NCBI RefSeq assembly: GCF_000090795.2
Contig: NW_003546333.1
Span: forward strand, 93,418-126,138
Source: Amphimedon queenslandica
Taxonomy: Eukaryota; Porifera; Demospongiae; Haplosclerida; Niphatidae
DNA: 32,721 bases
Reading direction: 5' to 3'
The position numbers were made by a program, and so were the translations under genes. Positions 20,905-30,962 of this stretch are shown here, piece by piece (position 1 is the stretch's first letter; each line of letters starts with the position of its first letter). Below the pieces are notes generated by a model. The model was not told the origin of the DNA. It did not search any database and saw only the letters and a program-made list of their open reading frames with translations.

Positions 20905-21689
20905 GTAGGATTGAATTGGAAAAAAGTAAAGAAACTAGAGGGTATGCAAACTGGAGTGGTAGAAAAAATCCTACACCACTGCATGAAGAATATCATCCAA
21001 AGCACGAGTTGTAATTATGCCAGCACATAGACAGCTACATGATAGCACTATAAAGAATTTATCCTCATGTATTGGTGTAGGATTTTTTTTACCACAACAG
21101 TTGGCATACCCTCTAGTTTCTTTACTTTTTCCAAATTGAATCCTACGACTTTTCCATTTTTAATGTTTTTATTTACTTGTTTCCAGTCTTTTTTCCTAAA
21201 TATTAATAATATTGTATCTGTTATGATTCTGTGGTTAGGTTAATTACATTCATGTTGATCTTGTGCGCATAAATTAAATGGTGTCAAAAGCACAAACCCA
21301 CGTGGTGTCTGCAGCTAAACTCTGCCTTACATTTTGTTTTCTGTCCTTCCTTTTTCTTAAAGCCACCTTCGCGTGCATGATAGAATCAAAAAAGAATCAT
21401 GCAAAAGCCAACTTGAGCAGTTTTCTAGTTTAAAGGACTTTCCGGTGCATAGAAGAAAAATGAAAGAAGAAAAAATCTGAAGAATTTTGCAGAAATTTGA
21501 ATTTGGGCCTATTCTCCAGAAATGCTCCCGCTACATTACAGTCCACTTTAATGCTACCAGGTGAATTGCTCAGTAAATGAGAGCTCATCTAAGCCGTTTA
21601 TAAGGCTGTACAACCTAAAATAAAAGAGTTATGAGTGCTTGAAAATTATAAAAACGGTTGCCATTTTAAAAAACCAACCTCAATCCTAC
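20905..21689. mobile_element. Foldback repeat element, copy B
   Basis: The left end GTAGGATTGAATTGG is mirrored by TCAATCCTAC at the right end. Inside the left half, arms at about 20905-20985 and 21074-21150 form a long hairpin: AACTAGAGGGTATGCAAACTG pairs with the segment holding GGCATACCCTCTAGTTTC. After the hairpin, about 530 bases match copy A almost collinearly, for example TTTGCAGAAATTTGAATTTG followed by GGCCT. The hairpin loops of the two copies are much less alike than the arms. No open frame of note. Confidence 0.7.
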
Positions 21690-22750
21690 ATATAGGCTAC
21701 CGCCTGTGTAATACATGTAACTGCATATAATGATTAATTACTCATGTATTTTTGTAAGTCACATGTACATGTTTATATGTATACATCTGTACCGCCTACA
21801 TAATATCACAACAATAGAAGCAAAACTGTCTCTTACAATATGTTATTAAAGCACATTTTTTAAGGAAGATGGTGCTATTGTAATACACTCAAGTGGTATA
21901 TTGCTAATGCTTTACTATTCGCTCATTGGGCCATCCCTTCATCTCTGTCATCTCTCAGACCAGCTATATCTGGCCTCAGGGACCACCAGGCAATCTGCCA
22001 GAAACTTGTTTTTTATTTCTTTGTCCATTAAAAATGGTACTCTTGTCACACAAGGAGGCAAGAAATTTTATAATGTAGCGATGCACTATTGGGAGACCCC
22101 AGAGATGCAATTACTGGAGTGCTTGCCTGCATGTGTTCCAAGCTTTCATCATAAAAGATCAGGTGAATTTAAAACGATATATTACTGAGTGTGTTGAATA
22201 ATGTACTGTGTGTTTGATCATCATTCTTCTGTTGCTTTAGGTTAAGACACCTTTTGGCCTCAGTATCTACTTGTAATGAGGAAGACCAGCCTACTAAAAA
22301 GGTAAGTGTGCCTTCAGCTAAAGCTATATACCTGTAAATTGTGGTTTGTATGTGTATATGTATTCCCTATTATAGTGTAGGTACTTGTGCAAATTTTGTC
22401 CCCAGTCCAATTCTTAAAGACCTGTGCAAATCTCACTGTCAGTCCAGCTTTCCTTTTCTTTAATATTTATTTGTATATAGTTTTTATTCATTATCAAATA
22501 GTCAATGTTAAGCAGCCCATAAATTAATTCTCTTACAGTTTTATATGTGATTATTTGTAACTCTCTGTTCTTTTATCTTAGGCACAACCACAGATGGGGA
22601 ATGTAGTGAGCCTGACCTGTGTCGATGTATGCTGAATGTGAAACTGATATTTCAGTTATGTATGCGTATTGTTAGCTTTTAGCAACAGTGTTGTGTAACC
22701 ACTTTTTTATTATCTAATTGTTTAACTACATTTGACAATATTTTTTTAAG
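21690..22750. other. Stretch with unassigned exon-like frames
   Basis: A 95-codon open frame at 21901-22188 (first ATG at 21907) has mixed composition with SDQLYLASGTTRQSARN and NVAMHYWETPEMQLLECLPA but no domain I recognise. Short exon-like pieces near 22243-22301 and 22583-22640 are flanked by AG and GTAAGT, but their phases do not join the upstream frame without a stop. I do not call a gene here. Confidence 0.3.
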
Positions 22751-23115
22751 TACCATATAGCGGTTATTTTCGGCGGATGAAAATTTCGACTGAAACCAGA
22801 AATGGCTTTAGAATAAAAATTCATTGGTTTTATTTTCGACTAGACAAAACTAATTGATCTGATGTCTTCACTAGCATCTGTAGGACTGATAGCATTAGAA
22901 AGAGGTCCCCTGGTCCTCTAGGGTCTGGAAGAGATTCTTTAGAAGGTGAACACCGTTTTCAAGGCCATAAATGCTTGTTATCATGTTATTAATAATTTAT
23001 TATGGTCACGCCTATCTTCAGAATTAATTTTCATCAGAATTAATTTTTGTTCAGAATTAATAGCAACGAAACAGACGAAAATAAGCACCAGTCGAAAATT
23101 ACCCGCTATACGGTA
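22751..23115. mobile_element. MITE with TACC...GGTA ends
   Basis: The left end TACCATATAGCGGTTATTTT plus CG is mirrored by CGAAAATTACCCGCTATACG plus GTA at the right end, giving imperfect terminal inverted repeats of about 25 bases. The TA at each outer edge suggests a TA target duplication of the mariner/pogo type. The interior has three near-tandem copies of CAGAATTAATTTT-like sequence near 23020-23060. It is non-coding. Confidence 0.7.
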
Positions 23116-24104
23116 TATTGAACTTACAGTTTCTGACCACACCTAGAAAATAAAGAAAGTGTGGGTGGTTTATACTTCTGTTTCTGACTTTATAGTTGAT
23201 TTGGACACAGTAAGTTTGTTAAAGTAAGACTATAGTAGACTTAAGTGTTTGAGTGCAAATAAAACTTGAAAGCATCAACCATAATTGATTTTTGAATATT
23301 AATTATGGTACGCCCCATGATGACCCAATAACATTTACCTACTTCATATCCTAACCTAGGGTGACCTGATCAGTTACATACAGTTGCACAAAACGATTGT
23401 AACTATGGAAGCGACAATTGTTCTACTTTAAAATAACATTTTAATGACATGAGACACTTAAGGCTCCTTGTGGTAGATGGATACTTAGAATGGATGCCTA
23501 CTTACCAATTGATATCAGCCAAATAATGAGCCCATACTGTAGTGCTGGGGAATATTGAAAATTTTGTAACCCTACAATAATAGTACCATTATTGCCTAGA
23601 ATTAAAATATTGACACCAATTGTTGATAATTTATTAAGTCATGTCCATTAACTTTAAATGAAAAAACACCAAAAATTGGCTATTAGTAAGAAAACTATTA
23701 TTATATAGTAGGCTGAGGCTAGAAAACCGGTACTGATTTCTGTTGTGATGTGCTTAAAGAGCCGGCATCCTGTTTTCCTACGTAAAACAGCCTTGGCATT
23801 GATGCAAAATTGAACTTAGTTGTAATCATGAATTTCAAAGCTAATGTGGGACTTCTAATACCTAGAGGACACTCCAAAATAAAGAAACTAAACCCTAAAC
23901 TGTCCTTGCAGACTCCTAACAAAACTAGAAGACTCCTAATATGACTAGAGTCGCTCTAAAAGAACCGCCACCCTAACCCTTAAACCCAATAAATAATAGC
24001 TAACGAGGGAACTCCTAACATAACTAGGGGATGTAGCTAACTAGGAGCGGGCTAAAGTAATTTAAAAGGTAATGAATGAAATTTTGCAAGAAAGAAATAA
24101 AAAA
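23116..24104. other. Gene-poor stretch with degenerate short repeats
   Basis: Around 23850-24040 there are several degenerate copies of ACTCCTAAnAnnACTAG, mixed with a CCCTAACCCTTAAACCC segment near 23971-23987. No gene is supported. Confidence 0.4.
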
Positions 24105-24200
24105 GCAGCCTTTGATCCAAAGCAGTTGTCCATGCCGAGCCAGCTTTGTGCATACAGCTTGGGTTTCCCCACTGCGCCACCTCGATCCTGCTGCTGATTT
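24105..24200 (-). repeat. tRNA-like SINE head (candidate)
   Basis: On the minus strand, GAGGTGGCGCAGTGGGGAAA matches the 5' arm and box A of a tRNA. The box B position is degenerate (GGCTCGGCAT or the later GGATCAAAGGC). I treat it as a tRNA-derived SINE or tRNA pseudogene, not as a functional tRNA. Confidence 0.35.
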
Positions 24201-24423
24201 AACAATTGATACTGATTGCTGAGGGATTCGCCCCTATACTGGCTCTGCAAGCCATTGTTAAAGGAAACCAATACCAGCTTTCTAGACACTTCGTAAAAAG
24301 AAATACATGTACTTTCTTTGGCTTTATATATTTCAATTACTTCATCTGCTTTCTAAAAAAGAACAGCTTAGTAAATTTAGAGATATTAAGATAATGTAAC
24401 TATAGTGGCATAATCATACTTGT

Positions 24424-24454
24424 AACGACCTGGAGGCTACGCCTCCAGGTTGTT
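24424..24454. repeat. Near-perfect 14-bp inverted repeat
   Basis: AACGACCTGGAGGC, then TAC, then GCCTCCAGGTTGTT. All but one pair match, and the stem is far more GC-rich than its surroundings. A second small hairpin (AGCTGCCA, AAA, TGGCAGCT) lies at 24594-24612. Confidence 0.8.
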
Positions 24455-24486
24455 CCTATAATTGATTTCACACACGTGCGATGTTT

Positions 24487-24510
24487 GTATATATATATAT
24501 ATATATATTT
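24487..24510. repeat. TA microsatellite
   Basis: About eleven uninterrupted TA dinucleotides. Confidence 0.9.
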
Positions 24511-25300
24511 GTATGCCCACACTTACATTTCTTCTATACATGTTGTATCGGAGAAATAACAAAATTCATAAGCCTTAGCAACCAGCTGCCAAAATGGCAG
24601 CTTGAACATGGGACACAGTCAAGAGCTTTCTAACAGCAAGACAACATAGAGATAACTGTCTAAAGACTTCTCTAGAAGCGTTACAAAGTTGATAGAGCCT
24701 CTATAAGTCTTAATAAGATCCAGTTATTTTTGCAAGGTGGTGAAATTAATTATAGGAATATTTTTTGCACTGTTACGCTTGTTTATACTTTTATTCATAT
24801 TTTCCTTTGATTTTGTTAGTATTGATCAATATTGATGTTGCATAGTATTGATTAAAATGTTATAAATATTCAAGCACTACCATATGGGAGTATTAAAAGA
24901 GTTACGATAACTACACCACTTCTATGGGGTCACTTCTTTTTAAAATTTTATACATATTGATGGCTACATAGTGCTGTTCTGCTGAATAATCATTAATATT
25001 ATTAACAGTAGGAAAAGAAAATGTAATTATAATATTTAATTATTATTTTAATTGTTCTTATTGTCACTATTATTTTTGTTTTATTATTATTATTATTGAT
25101 TATGAACAGTTTTCTTTTGTTCCTCACAGACTGTGAAACGGATGTTTGCTAGTATTATTTTTAGCAGTTTTGTAAATTTGTATGTTGGAGAATGATTAAT
25201 AGAACCAATGGTATGTTATACATATACATGTACTTACATTTTGCGGAAAGTTTGAACTGATAACGAAAGTTTCTGTACTTTTAGTAATGTGGTAGCGTTA
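24511..25300. other. AT-rich non-coding stretch
   Basis: No gene is supported. ATT-rich simple sequence occurs at 25020-25100. Confidence 0.5.
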
Positions 25301-25308
25301 CTAAGTAG

Positions 25309-25639
25309 TAGTGATGGGCAATTCCGAGTCCGGAGTATTCGATTCGTCGATTTTGAATGGAATCGTACTCGTATCGAAAGAGGAGTAGGAATCGTTTGAA
25401 ACAATTCCGAATCAACCCACACCCAGCCACACCGTTTAATATTAACAATAGTTAATTAATCAGTAGTTACTATCTCAATTATTCATCATTATTGCATTTT
25501 TATTGCTGTAATTGATACCACGTGGCTTTGCGCATGCGCAGATGTAATACTCGGAATCGGTATTCAATTCCATCGATTCCAGTCTCAAAAGTATTCAGAA
25601 TCGGAATCGAATGCAAATTTCTGGAATCTCTTATCAGTA
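25309..25639. mobile_element. hAT-type MITE with perfect 8-bp target duplication
   Basis: CTAAGTAG at 25301-25308 is repeated exactly at 25640-25647. The 331-bp element starts TAGTGATGGG, and its other end read in reverse starts TACTGATAAG. Inside, GGAATCG/CGATTCC motifs recur in both orientations near both ends, as in hAT subterminal regions. It has no coding capacity. Confidence 0.85.
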
Positions 25640-25860
25640 CTAAGTAGGATTCAGTCCCCCAAAAAAATAGCTGCCACAACTTTTGCAGCCTTGATATACC
25701 TGGAAAATGAGCTCGTATGCTTACCAGACATCTTATTTTGACCAAATGACCCATTGCTACCAATAGCGTGGCATGATAAAGAGAAAAGCCAATAATTGGT
25801 GAACTGGCCATTTAGTTCAGCCACCTTTCTCTTTCACCATCATCATCGTCATCATTATCT

Positions 25861-26053
25861 TCAAGAAGTCCTGGCAATCCAGTTGTCAGTGTGTATCTTG
25901 GTTTCGGTTGATGCTACAAAAATAATTCCTACACCAATCTGCTCCAACTGTCCATACGCAGGTCCATGTCCCATCAACTCATTCTTCAAGTAAAGTAAGA
26001 GTGATTGTATAACTGCTGGATTATACCATCTTAGCTGCATGCTGCTGTTAAGT
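25861..26053 (-). other. Unrecognised minus-strand reading frame
   Basis: On the minus strand a frame open over about 90 codons (to 26133) includes NPAVIQSLLLYLKNELMGHG followed by PAYGQLEQIGVGIIF. The composition looks protein-like and the HGPAYG stretch is unusual. I do not recognise the family. The far end of the frame overlaps the 180-bp tandem duplication, so only the part listed may be real. It stops at a TGA near 25861. Confidence 0.25.
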
Positions 26054-26103
26054 AAAGAAGCATGTGCTCTAAAATTTAGGTGTGGTCGCACATGCTTAGT
26101 TCT

Positions 26104-26463
26104 CAGAACTTGAAAAGCAAGCAATTGCTTCACATAGCAGGGCTAGCTAAGCTTGACATAACTTGCAATACTTAGTGAAGATGCCCAGCTAAGAGAAGGT
26201 ATGAAACTTGCATATTATTCCTTATCAAGTATGTAAAGAATTATTCTACTTGAGAAAATGAACAATTACAACTATTAATGTTTCAGAACTTGAAAAGCAA
26301 GCAATTATTTCACCTAGTTGGGCTAGCTAAGCTTGGCAAAACTTTCAATACTTAGTGGAGATGCCCAGCTAAGAGAAGGTATTAAACTTACATATTATTC
26401 CTTATCAAGTATGTAATGAATTATTCCATTTCAGAAAATAAACAATTAAAACTATTATTGTTA
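26104..26463. repeat. 180-bp tandem duplication
   Basis: CAGAACTTGAAAAGCAAGCA occurs at 26104 and again at 26284, exactly 180 bases apart. The two copies are collinear through TTATTCCTTATCAAGTATGT and beyond, with roughly 10 percent differences by eye. It is non-coding. Confidence 0.9.
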
Positions 26464-27376
26464 TAATAATGCAGGCAATAATAAAATGAACTTGACATCA
26501 GGAGAACAGGAATAGCGACAGGATTGCCAAGCACTCTCAGCCCACAGCATCTTGAACAAAGACTTGTATCAATTGTCAAAGTCCCTGGACTACTTGATAG
26601 AGATTACAGCCAAAATTATTGGTGCCAAAAGGTGAAAATTCTTAATTTTTCTATCTCAATCTGATGGATATACATGTTTATTGTTGTGTATCAATTTTGA
26701 ACTGATTCCAATCAACTTTGGATTTGCTGCAAATTTTAACATTTGCTCCAAACTTTTCAGCTCACGAAGTTCATGATAATAGCCAAATTTTGAGAAATTA
26801 CAAAATTTTGACTTACATTTACAGTACATGTACATAATTTTTTTAATTAATTTGCTTTATGGCTGCGAAATTACCTATAATTTTTATGAAGTTTTCGATA
26901 CATGTACTTTGCTGTGTGAATGTTGAAGCTTGAGCTCTTTTAAAATAAAATTTTTTTGGTTATAAAAATTTTAAGAATAGTAAATTTGTGATAATATTAT
27001 GATGACAATCATAAATTTTTTTCTTCTCAGAGAAGAGGAGAGGCGTTATCACTCAGGAAGAGGCAAGTGTTGGAAAGGACAAGAAAAGAACCAACCAGGG
27101 TGAGGGGTGGGACAGGGGGAATGGCTTGTGCCTAGTGAAAGGAAAGACTAATATTTAAGTACAAACACTTAAAATATAACTATATAATCATAATAGTACT
27201 ATTACCGTAATTCTTCTAAAATTTTGCACCTTTAATTTCATAAATAAATAATTATTATGTACTGTCATTTCCAAATTAATTATAAATATTTGTTTTGTAA
27301 AATTATGATGAAAGTTCTACTAATTTCGCCACTCACCTCCAACTTCGACAGCAGTAACACGTAGACCAGTACCAAA
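26464..27376. other. Upstream region of the pogo-like gene
   Basis: A 49-codon exon-like frame ends at GTGAAA near 26631 (containing LSPQHLEQRLVSIVKVPGLL). A second AG-bounded piece occurs near 27031-27100. Neither is assignable. The rest is AT-rich with two TACATGTA motifs (26825, 26901). Confidence 0.25.
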
Positions 27377-28972
27377 ATGTCTAACTCATGCTCACAGTGG
27401 CCAGGTAAGCTACATTTATATTACTTTAGTTGATTGCTTGCTATCTATTATAGAGTTTCTAAGGAAGTATAACCCCATTGAAAGTTCTAAAGTTAAACGA
27501 CCAGTAGGTCGACCAAAGAAGCCCCGTGAAGAGGCCTGTGATAATTTGAGCAGCAGCAGCAGCACTCCACTTGCGCCATCAGTTGGCCTAAGCTGTTTTG
27601 TCAGATAACGAACAAGATTCCGATTCTGAAGATATTCAACCAACAAAGAAGCATAGAGGAACTTACCGCTCATATACTTATGGCATGAAGTTGAGTATAG
27701 TCAAAGAACTAGCCACAACTCCCAATAGTGATTTGTCCAAGAAATATAATGTTCCAAGATCAACTATCTTGTCGTGGGAGAATCAAATCAGGGGGATGAA
27801 TAAGAAGCAAGTTCCATTGGGTCATAGGGTCTACATCTTCATACTGGAAGTGGCAGAAAGTTGTCTTATCCATGCGAAGTTGAAGAGAAAATTTTAGAGT
27901 GGCTATTGACAAGGCGAGACAATCATCTTCCTGTAGGCTCAGCAATCCTTAGAGCTAAAGCCTGCAAACTCATTAAGCCACACAATCCAAGTTTTCTTGC
28001 TTCCAATGGCTGGTTAGATAAGTTTAGGTTGCGTCATGGCCTCTCATTGAGATGTAAAACCACAATAAGCCAGAAACTACCAGCACAGTTGGAGAATAAG
28101 ATAGCAGTTTTCCTAAATCATGTCAGAGCACTCAGGAATGAACATAAATATCCCAACGACCTGGTGATAAATATGGACGAAACTCCTATGTACTTTGATA
28201 TGGTACCACAAAAAACCCTGACTAAGAAAGGACAGAAGCAGGTCGTGTACGATCATCTGGCTCAGAGAAATAGAGACTAGCAGTTGCTCTAACATGTATA
28301 GGAGATGGGAAAATGCTTTCAGCTGTGGCTATTATTAAGGGAAAGAGGAAATTGAAATTTCAGGCACCAAGTAATGTAATTGTAGCATTGCAAGTGAAGG
28401 GTTGGATGGACTCAGATTTAATGCTTCGATGGTTTAAAGCAGCCATATTGCCTTACACAAAAGGGACGAGAGCCCTTTTAGTCATTGATTCTTTTTCTGC
28501 ACATGAAACAGACGAGTTCATAGCTTTGGCACAGTCAAATAATGTAGATGTTATCATTCCTGGTGGTTGTACTAGCAAGATACAGCCGCTGGATATCTGC
28601 TTGAATAAACCTTTTAAGGACCTTTTAAGAAGAAAATGGCTAGATTACATTGATTCACTTTTAGAAGATGATTCGAATCCATCAAAGCTAACTGTACCTT
28701 CTAAAGAGCTAATGTGTCAATGGATTAAGAGTGGTTTAGATTACTGAGAAGAAAAGCAGCCCATGGTGAAAAAATCCTTCATAGTTTGTGGCATTACTAA
28801 TGCTCTAGATGGTTCGGAAAACCATTTTATTCACTGTGCAAAAGAACCACATGATCTTAGATAGCCCAATATCGATGAATCTACAGATGATTCATTTCTA
28901 AGTGGTAGTAATAATGAAGACAGCAGTTATGAGGCCTGTGCTAGTACTGCAGATGAAAGTGAGGAAGACTAG
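27377..28972 (+). pseudogene. pogo/Tigger-type DDE transposase, frameshifted
   Basis: A short first exon (ATG at 27377, MSNSCSQWP, donor GTAAGC at 27405) joins in phase 1 to exon 2 at 27454, which begins EFLRKYNPIE after splicing. It carries an AT-hook (KRPVGRPKKPRE) and a serine run. Next come a helix-turn-helix (YGMKLSIVKELATTPNSDLS then KKYNVPRSTI), a CENP-B-type second DNA-binding part (KILEWLLTRRDNHLP), and the DDE domain. Its acids lie in NMDETPMYFD (near 28171), LLVIDSFSAHETDEF (near 28476) and IQPLDICLNKPFK (near 28580). An acidic tail ends at 28972. Frames change near 27595, 27820 and 28290. In-frame stops are TGA 28745 and TAG 28862. All three catalytic acids survive but the frame does not. 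I did not find the terminal inverted repeats. Confidence 0.85.
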
Positions 28973-29091
28973 TACCAGCACTAGGTGATTACTGTATAAG
29001 TATAATATATAATGCTGAGTTACTTAATTGAACACTTTATTAAATAATATTATTAAATATTTTAAATAATAATTTCACAACATTATAACTA

Positions 29092-29457
29092 CTAAAGTAT
29101 AGTCACAGCTTCTTCACTCTTCTCCTTTAGCAGCTCTTTCAACTTTTTAATATTTTTCCTTTCAGAACGGAATTCATAAATGCAAGGAATTACCATTCCT
29201 TTCTTGTATACACTACTTTGCTTTCGCCTACCTTCCACATTGCCAATCACAGTACCATTCTTTTTCATAAAGTAGTAAACAATCTTTGATATTTCTACTG
29301 GTACATGGCCAACAATATTGCCTCCAACTACTACTGCAACAGCGTATCTGTCATGACGGTTGTTTTCCTCAATCTTCAAATCAAATTTATCTCCTATACT
29401 GGGATCCCATTCTTCCTTGTAGACATGATAACCCACAAGACACCCCCCAACACAATA
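29092..29457 (-). CDS. HIRAN-like domain protein, uninterrupted, 5' end unclear
   Basis: The minus-strand frame is open from 29457 down to a TAG at 29092-29094, about 121 codons without a break. It begins around CLVGYHVYKEEWDPSIG and has RHDRYAVAVVVGGNIVGHVP, then ISKIVYYFMKKNG, NVEGRRKQ and GMVIPCIYEF, ending in a Lys/Glu-rich helix. The N-x-x-D-x-x-AVAV...G-x-x-VGHVP pattern is that of HIRAN domains, which bind DNA ends or occur beside helicase and nuclease domains. No in-frame ATG precedes the domain before an upstream TAA at 29458-29460, so either an upstream exon supplies the start or the copy is 5' truncated. It lies 119 bases from the convergent end of the pogo-like gene and may have been carried by the same element. 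That link is an inference. Confidence 0.6.
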   Translation of the reverse strand, partial: YCVGGCLVGYHVYKEEWDPSIGDKFDLKIEENNRHDRYAVAVVVGGNIVGHVPVEISKIVYYFMKKNGTVIGNVEGRRKQSSVYKKGMVIPCIYEFRSERKNIKKLKELLKEKSEEAVTIL

Positions 29458-29599
29458 TTATGCAAGTGGATGTCAATCTTCCTGCTCCCCTTGTTCGTAT
29501 CTTTCTCCCCCATAATCCCGATATTATTGCACTCACCAGAGGCAATCACAACACTAGCACATACATCTCTCTTATATCTTTTATTTTATTAAACTTCAG

Positions 29600-29671
29600 T
29601 AATTTCTTTTTGAGCCCAGCCATAAGGGGGGTGCTCAAGCACCCTCAGCACTCCCCCTGGATACGCCCCTG
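29600..29671 (-). mobile_element. Solo hAT-type MITE terminus
   Basis: Read on the minus strand the segment starts CAGGGGCGTATCCAGGGGG, a hAT-MITE-type end similar in style to the ends at 3891 and 4159. No partner end or 8-base duplication was found, so this is likely a truncated copy. Confidence 0.4.
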
Positions 29672-29689
29672 TTCTTGGTGAACTATCTA

Positions 29690-30735
29690 ATAAATGGAGC
29701 TGCTACAGTGTCTGCTCCTGATCCAGTCACCACATCTACTACCCCTCTCTCCCATTCTGTCCCATCTATCTCCTTTACTTCTCAGGCCATTAATCAACCT
29801 CTTTCTAGTCAGGATTAACTAGAGGTTTGCTCATGGAACCCAAGAAGTTTTGCAAACAAACTGAACATCTTGGAAGCTTTAGCCTACTCTGTCTCCTTCT
29901 TTCATTGCTATTAATGAAACCTGGTTATGTGATAGTATAGTCAATAGAGTGATCCTTCCTTTTGATTATGAATTATACTGAAAAAATCGAGGTAGTCGCG
30001 GTGGGGGAATTGTAGTTGCTGTCGACTATGCTCTATCAGTTTCATTAATTTCTTCTCACATCAAGGTTTTTTCTCTTCCAATTCATCTTCCTACTCCTCT
30101 CTGTGTTGGTGTTGTGTATGTCTCCCCTCATCCAATCATCAATCACTCAGAACATCTTTTCCCTAAATTTGATCTTGTCTTTTTCTTAGGTGACTTAAAT
30201 TGTCCCAAAGTTGATTGCCCTGCTCTTTCTCACAGTACTGAGTTCTCCTACACCTTAGGTGCTTTGTTTATAAGTATACACAAAACCTCTGATAAGGAAA
30301 TCAGTTAGTACTGGCTATAACTACCATGGAAGTGACTTTGATGGTATATGTAACTTTCACTTTAAGTATGATTTCTCAGGCTGTTTTACCACTGAGAATG
30401 TAAACGAAACTTGGTGTATTTTCATTCAGCTATTACTGAGGCTGTATCTCTCTACACTTCAAAGGTTAAGTTTCACATACCTCGACACCCTCGGTGGTTC
30501 ACTAAAGAAACATGATGCAAGATTAACTGTCGGCACACTGTCAGGAGAAAATATTGTAAGTGCCCTAATTCACAAACTGACTCCAAAATAACTGCCCAAG
30601 TATCGGAATCAACTTTCTATATATGTAATCAGAAAGCCTCCAGTGAAGCGGATCTTTTCTGGCAATCATCTGCCAAGGGCATTGCTAAACTTACAAATTG
30701 TATTAAATCATTTGTGACTATAATTGACAAAAGGT
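29690..30735 (+). pseudogene. CR1/L2-like LINE endonuclease fragment
   Basis: The N-terminal part of a non-LTR retrotransposon ORF2. A Ser/Thr-rich leader is followed by the apurinic-type endonuclease motifs. These are CSWNPRSFANKLN near 29828, INETWL near 29911, SRGGGIVVAV near 29993-30024, VYVSPHP near 30115 and FFLGDLNCPKVD near 30182. A later block reads PRHPRWFTKE and RRKYCKCPNSQTDSK, the linker that precedes reverse transcriptase in this group. Stops (29815, 29972) and frame changes break it. The reverse transcriptase itself is absent, as sequence identity to the family ends near DKR at 30735. Truncation at the 3' side is unusual, because LINEs normally lose their 5' side, so a later deletion or insertion is likely. 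Confidence 0.75.
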
Positions 30736-30962
30736 ACAGTTTGGCGCACTATTAAATTTATCAGTATAGTGAAAATAAGTCAAGTTGCGTCAAAAAATAG
30801 CTTCTTGCACAAACTGATTATAGAGACAATAAGCTATCATTTGATACCAAAGACGCCGCTATATTTCTTGTACTTCCCACGGAAAGAAACTACTGCATTC
30901 TCTGGCCATTACTGTACACGGAGCACGTCACATGGTCCATGAAACGGAGGTAAAGAAGGCGT
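30736..30962. other. Spacer
   Basis: No coding feature is supported. It is more GC-balanced than its surroundings near 30890-30960 and could hold the promoter of the next gene, but no motif decides it. Confidence 0.3.

Noticed and set aside
22243..22640. Two-exon gene downstream of the frame at 21901
   Set aside because: Splice borders exist, but joining the upstream frame gives a stop at the first junction, and no domain is seen.
23971..23987. CCCTAACCCTTAAACCC as an interstitial telomere
   Set aside because: Fewer than three units, and surrounded by unrelated degenerate CTAA-containing repeats.
29286..29681. Plus-strand open frames of 95-131 codons
   Set aside because: They overlap the minus-strand HIRAN-like frame and a MITE end, and they are shadows without motifs.
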